A stretch of 18,764 nucleotides of DNA from W1P20-047 sp051878795. Its GTDB lineage: Bacteria > Actinomycetota > Coriobacteriia > Coriobacteriales > Eggerthellaceae. Shown here piece by piece: positions 16,097-18,764 of this stretch. The first letter of the stretch is position 1. Each line of letters opens with the position of its first letter. The stretch spans positions 1-18,764 of the forward strand of contig JBJEKU010000032.1 of NCBI GenBank assembly GCA_051878795.1. The letters run 5' to 3'. The notes under the pieces are model-generated. The model searched no databases and was not told the origin of the DNA. It saw nothing but the letters and a program-made list of their open reading frames with translations. The position numbers were made by a program, and so were the translations under genes.

Positions 16097-16814
16097 ACCA
16101 CGACATCATGCATCCCCCTGCGGCGCCGGCATGCAATACGTCCGGCATTCGTTCGGGGGTGATGCCTCCGATGGCGAAGACGGGGATGGGCACGGCCCGG
16201 CAGGCTTCGGCAAGGAAATCCAAGCCGGCACCCCGCTTGCCTGGCTTGCATTCGGTTTCGAAGATGGTTCCCAGTACGATGGATGTGGCTCCCAGATCGC
16301 ATGCCAGGCGCGCTTCGGGTATGCTGTGGCACGAGACGCTGATTCTCTCGAAGGCGGCAAGCGGATTGCCGCCTTCGTCGTTTTCGATAGCATGCAGCGA
16401 CTGCAGCTGTGCGATTCCCATGTGGATATTCGGGCAGTCTAACTGCAGGGCTGCCTCAACGTATTGTCCGTGCAGGTAGCAGGGCACGCTTGCCGCATCG
16501 CAAAGCGCCATGAGCTGGCGGGCAAGCATGCGGTACTCGTTTTCCGACAGGTCCTTCTCACGCAGGATGACGGCATGGGGACGTGCTTCGAGCACGGTTT
16601 CCATCTGCCGCAAAAACGGACGTGCGCACAAGTGGCGGTTCGTCACCGCGATGGCGCGGTGCAGGATGCGTTCGCATGGCGGGAGCCCATCCCGCCCGCT
16701 TTCTAGCGGGCTGCCGATGCGGGGTATGCCTGCCGCATCCTGTGGATGCGGGGTGCTTTCGTCCGTAAAGGTGCAACCCGCCCCTTGACTGCCGCCGGTT
16801 TTGCGCTTGTCCAT
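16062..16814 (-). CDS. ThiE/TenI-superfamily protein: thiamine phosphate synthase-like, probably thiazole tautomerase TenI-like
   Basis: The product is 250 residues. Residues 1-50 are a polar extension; a TIM-barrel domain follows with IAVTNRHLC (55-63), ILREKDL (83-89), SVSCHS (159-164), FETECKPG (185-192) and the phosphate-binding AIGGITPERM (214-223). ThiE joins HMP pyrophosphate to thiazole phosphate; its Mg-binding acids usually lie in an Asn-Asp pair and a HxGQxD motif. Here these read HGQ (115-117) and HMGIAQ (131-136), so both acids seem absent. The CHS and ECKPG motifs resemble TenI, which aromatises the ThiG product and would fit the thiG-thiH context. Automatic annotation may well say ThiE. 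The ATG at 16814 is 23 nt after the thiH stop, with AGGGG 10 nt upstream; no better in-frame start precedes the conserved domain. Overlaps the permease gene tail to tail. Confidence 0.85.
   Translation of the reverse strand: MDKRKTGGSQGAGCTFTDESTPHPQDAAGIPRIGSPLESGRDGLPPCERILHRAIAVTNRHLCARPFLRQMETVLEARPHAVILREKDLSENEYRMLARQLMALCDAASVPCYLHGQYVEAALQLDCPNIHMGIAQLQSLHAIENDEGGNPLAAFERISVSCHSIPEARLACDLGATSIVLGTIFETECKPGKRGAGLDFLAEACRAVPIPVFAIGGITPERMPDVLHAGAAGGCMMSWFMRLPLRNRLD
16678..16751 (-). other. Cluster of three perfect hairpins in the thiE/tenI 5' extension
   Basis: Reading the transcript: CCGCATCC and GGATGCGG (8 bp, three-nt loop, 16733-16751); GCCCGCT and AGCGGGC (7 bp, four-nt loop, 16694-16711); GGCGGGA and TCCCGCC (7 bp, five-nt loop, 16678-16696, overlapping the second by three bases). 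A further CCGCATC at 16716-16722 can pair with GGATGCGG instead of the first arm, so the first hairpin has an alternative partner. The cluster covers codons about 22-46, exactly the non-conserved extension. Confidence 0.65.
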
Positions 16815-16825
16815 CGCGGTTCGTC

Positions 16826-16845
16826 CCCTACACATCCCTACACAT
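16826..16845. repeat. Tandem direct repeat of 10 bp at the thiH stop codon
   Basis: CCCTACACAT occurs twice without a gap (16826-16835 and 16836-16845). The thiH stop (16838-16840) lies in the second copy. It looks like a small slippage duplication in the thiH to thiE/tenI junction. Confidence 0.8.
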
Positions 16846-18262
16846 ATATGTAGTCGTTCAGGACCGGCTGCAGTCCGTTGGCTTTCATGTCCTCGCACAT
16901 TTGGAAGATGGTGCGCGCATCGTCGATTTCGAACTGCTCGTCGCCTTCGGCAGGGGTTTCGTCCTGGTTTTCTGCTGCGGGGGCTTCGCTTGCGTCGGGT
17001 CCGTCGTACTTCGTTTCGTGGTCGCCGACGCCGGTGGAAACGCCTGCGGATACCTTGGTGGCGCAGATCTTCACGATGCCGTTGCGGAAGCGCGCGCTCT
17101 CGCGGCTGGAGACGGTGATTCCCGCGAAGGGTAGGAAGATGCGGTATGCGCACAGGATCTGGCAGAGCTCCTGCTCGCCCACGTCATGCGGGTTGATTTC
17201 CGCGTTGTTGGTGATGGGGCGCAGGCGCGGGCAGCTCAGGCTCAGCTCGGCGTGCGGATAGGCGCGGTTGAGCAGGTAGGCGTGCAGGCCGGTGGCCAGG
17301 GCGTCTTTGCGGAAGTCGTCCAAACCCAACAGGGCGGACATGGCGACACCGCGCATGCCGCCGCGAAGCGCGCGCTCCTGGGCGTCGAAGCGGTAGGGCC
17401 AGACGCGCTTGTGGCCCAGCAGATGCAACTGCTCGTAAGCTTCGGGGTTGTAGGTCTCCTGGAAGACGGTGACATAGTCCACGCCGCATTCGTGCAGGTA
17501 AGTGTACTCGTCGGTGTTCACGGGGTAGATTTCCACGCCGATATTGCGGAAGTAGCGCCGTGCGATCTTCACCGCCTCGCCGATGTACTCCAGGCTGGAA
17601 TGTGCGCGGCTTTCGCCCGTGAGGATGAGGATTTCCTCCATACCCGTCTGGGCGATGACGCTCATCTCGTGCTCGATTTCTTCCATGGAAAGCTGCTTGC
17701 GGCGAATGTCGTTATAGCAGTTGAAACCGCAGTACACGCAGTAGTTCTGGCAGTAGTTGGCGATGTAGAGCGGCGTGAAGATGTACACGGTATTGCCGAA
17801 GTGACGGCGCGTGATCTCTTCCGCACGACGCGCCATTTCTTCCAGGAAGGGGGCGGCGGCAGGGGAGAGCAGCGCTTTGAAGTCCTCCACCGAGCACACG
17901 CGTGCGTCGAGGGCGCGGCGCACGTCGCGTTCGGTGTAGCGTTCGGGATCGAAGGAGCCCATGGCTTCGAGTACCTGGTCCTTGATAGTCGAGTCGATCT
18001 GCTCCATCCCGGGAAGGTATGCCATGTGGTCCGCGCGCGATGAGGGGTCGTTTTCCAGGCGGTGCTTCTTTTCCAGTGCGGCAGGGGAAAGCAGGGGGCT
18101 GTCCACCAAGAACTCGCGTGCGCGCGAGGCGGCGATGCAGCAAGGGGGCTGGGTTTCGGCAGCACCGGTGCCGCGGTCGCTTTCGCTTGCAGGCCCGCTT
18201 GCGTGGTCCTGGGGGCAGGTTTCGCCTTTGGCGCCGAAGGCCTTCTGTTCGGTTTCGCTCAT
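16838..18262 (-). CDS. thiH: 2-iminoacetate synthase ThiH (radical SAM)
   Basis: ThiH splits tyrosine with SAM and a 4Fe-4S cluster to give dehydroglycine (2-iminoacetate) for thiazole synthesis by ThiG; it is an anaerobic, cytosolic enzyme. The 474-residue product has the CxxxCxxC cluster motif CQNYCVYCGF at Cys171, Cys175 and Cys178. Family blocks include ILILTGESR (211-219), EIYPVNTDEY (244-253), FQETYN (267-272), SCPRLRP (343-349) and SAGVSTGVG (405-413). The C-terminus GLQPVLNDYIYV is typical of the clostridial-type long ThiH. Residues 1-75 form an extension that is longer and less conserved than the DHMAYLPGMEQI start of the core, and residues about 420-441 are an Ala/Glu/Pro-rich insert. 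The ATG is 9 nt after the thiG stop with AGGCGG five nt upstream, so translation is probably coupled. Confidence 0.94.
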   Translation of the reverse strand: MSETEQKAFGAKGETCPQDHASGPASESDRGTGAAETQPPCCIAASRAREFLVDSPLLSPAALEKKHRLENDPSSRADHMAYLPGMEQIDSTIKDQVLEAMGSFDPERYTERDVRRALDARVCSVEDFKALLSPAAAPFLEEMARRAEEITRRHFGNTVYIFTPLYIANYCQNYCVYCGFNCYNDIRRKQLSMEEIEHEMSVIAQTGMEEILILTGESRAHSSLEYIGEAVKIARRYFRNIGVEIYPVNTDEYTYLHECGVDYVTVFQETYNPEAYEQLHLLGHKRVWPYRFDAQERALRGGMRGVAMSALLGLDDFRKDALATGLHAYLLNRAYPHAELSLSCPRLRPITNNAEINPHDVGEQELCQILCAYRIFLPFAGITVSSRESARFRNGIVKICATKVSAGVSTGVGDHETKYDGPDASEAPAAENQDETPAEGDEQFEIDDARTIFQMCEDMKANGLQPVLNDYIYV

Positions 18263-18271
18263 GGCGTCCGC

Positions 18272-18764
18272 CTATCGCAAGAAGCCGGTCAGCGGGTCGG
18301 ATGCGCTCGCACCGCGGGTGAGCACGCGTCCCATGCCGGTCACATAAGCGGTGCGGCCCGCCTCGATGGCCTGGCGGAAGGCGCCTGCCATGGCAGGGAC
18401 GTCGCCCGCAGTTGCGATGGCGGTGTTGGCCATGATGGCGGCGGCTCCCATTTCCATGGCCTCGCAGGCCTGCGATGGCCTGCCGATGCCCGCGTCCACG
18501 ATGATGGGCAGGTCGATTTCGTCGATGAGGATCTGGATGAAGGCCTTGGTGGCAAGGCCGCTGTTGCTGCCGATGGGGGAAGCGAGCGGCATCACCGCGG
18601 CGGCGCCGGCGTTCACCAGATCGCGTGCCACGTTCAGGTCGGGGTACATGTAGGGGAGCACGACGAATCCTTCTTCGGCAAGGATTTCCGTGGCCTTCAC
18701 GGTTTCGGAGTTATCGGGCAGCAGGTATTTCGCGTCGCGCATGATCTCGATCTTCACGAAGTCG
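18272..18764 (-). CDS. thiG: Thiazole synthase ThiG, C-terminal part (5' end beyond the right edge)
   Basis: ThiG builds the thiazole phosphate carboxylate from deoxyxylulose phosphate, dehydroglycine and the ThiS thiocarboxylate. The 163 visible residues match the C-terminal two thirds of the usual 255-residue protein. Seen motifs are GFVVLPYMYPD, AAVMPLASPIGSNSGL, IIVDAGIGRPSQACEAMEMG and NTAIATAGD, the phosphate- and substrate-binding part of the barrel. The frame continues upstream of the internal GTG at 18757 with Asp-Phe-Val-Lys-Ile-Glu, as expected for a family match, so that GTG is not the start. The catalytic Schiff-base lysine lies off the window. The stop is nine nt before thiH. 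ThiS and ThiF genes and any TPP riboswitch would lie further right. Confidence 0.93.
   Translation of the reverse strand, partial: DFVKIEIMRDAKYLLPDNSETVKATEILAEEGFVVLPYMYPDLNVARDLVNAGAAAVMPLASPIGSNSGLATKAFIQILIDEIDLPIIVDAGIGRPSQACEAMEMGAAAIMANTAIATAGDVPAMAGAFRQAIEAGRTAYVTGMGRVLTRGASASDPLTGFLR

Noticed and set aside
16815..17153. An amino-terminal extension of the ThiE/TenI-like frame up to 17153.
   Set aside because: It overlaps thiH in another frame and reads as Arg-rich shadow sequence; the ATG at 16814 has the expected operon spacing.
17186..18043. A 285-codon plus-strand frame opposite thiH.
   Set aside because: thiH on the minus strand is certain from its radical SAM motifs; this is its antisense shadow.
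18272..18757. A complete short ThiG starting at the GTG at 18757.
   Set aside because: The family sequence continues upstream without a break to the window edge, so the gene is cut by the window and not truly short.
1..18764. Mobile elements, CRISPR arrays, tRNA or rRNA genes.
   Set aside because: No transposase or integrase motifs, regular short repeats with spacers, or recognisable RNA gene cores were seen. The only large repeats are protein-domain repeats in the adhesin.

Overview
The window looks like chromosomal DNA of a GC-rich, Gram-positive-type anaerobe. I lean towards a gut or rumen actinobacterium of the Coriobacteriia (Eggerthellaceae or Coriobacteriaceae type). The reasons are G/C-ending codon choice, perfect Shine-Dalgarno sites, a signal peptide ending in an Ala-Trp-Ala box, sortase-type Cna-B surface architecture, and an oxygen-sensitive ThiG/ThiH route to the thiazole of thiamine. 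The lineage is inference; there is no rRNA or marker gene here.

Region 1 (1-13598, minus strand, 72% of the window) is one uninterrupted reading frame for a giant surface protein that is still open at the left edge. At least 4,532 residues are visible. In protein order it has a signal peptide, an acidic linker, an unrecognised head region, a second charged linker, twelve Cna-B domains of the K-x-W type, and ten complete tandem two-domain units (621-660 bp each, one enlarged to 822 bp) plus part of an eleventh. The C-terminus, where a sortase motif would lie, is outside the window. Nearly every domain keeps a Lys...Glu...Asn set of the kind that forms intramolecular isopeptide bonds, so the protein is probably a very long, covalently locked stalk. 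The long open frames on the plus strand across this gene are antisense shadows.

Region 2 (13599-14058) is a 460-bp divergent intergenic region. It holds a nearly perfect 23-bp palindrome over the likely -10 of the adhesin gene, a nine-G homopolymer upstream of that promoter, a good sigma70-type promoter facing right, and a hairpin and an inverted repeat just before the purine genes.

Region 3 (14059-16096, plus strand) is a two-gene purine salvage operon: xanthine phosphoribosyltransferase (xpt) and an NCS2-family xanthine/uracil permease. They are 10 nt apart and form an import-and-capture pair.

Region 4 (16062-18764, minus strand) is the 3' part of a thiamine thiazole operon: thiG (its 5' part is off the right edge), thiH, and a ThiE/TenI-superfamily gene whose active-site pattern looks more like the tautomerase TenI. 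Its last gene overlaps the permease gene tail to tail by 35 bp. A cluster of three perfect hairpins with alternative pairing lies in the N-terminal extension of the ThiE/TenI-like gene.
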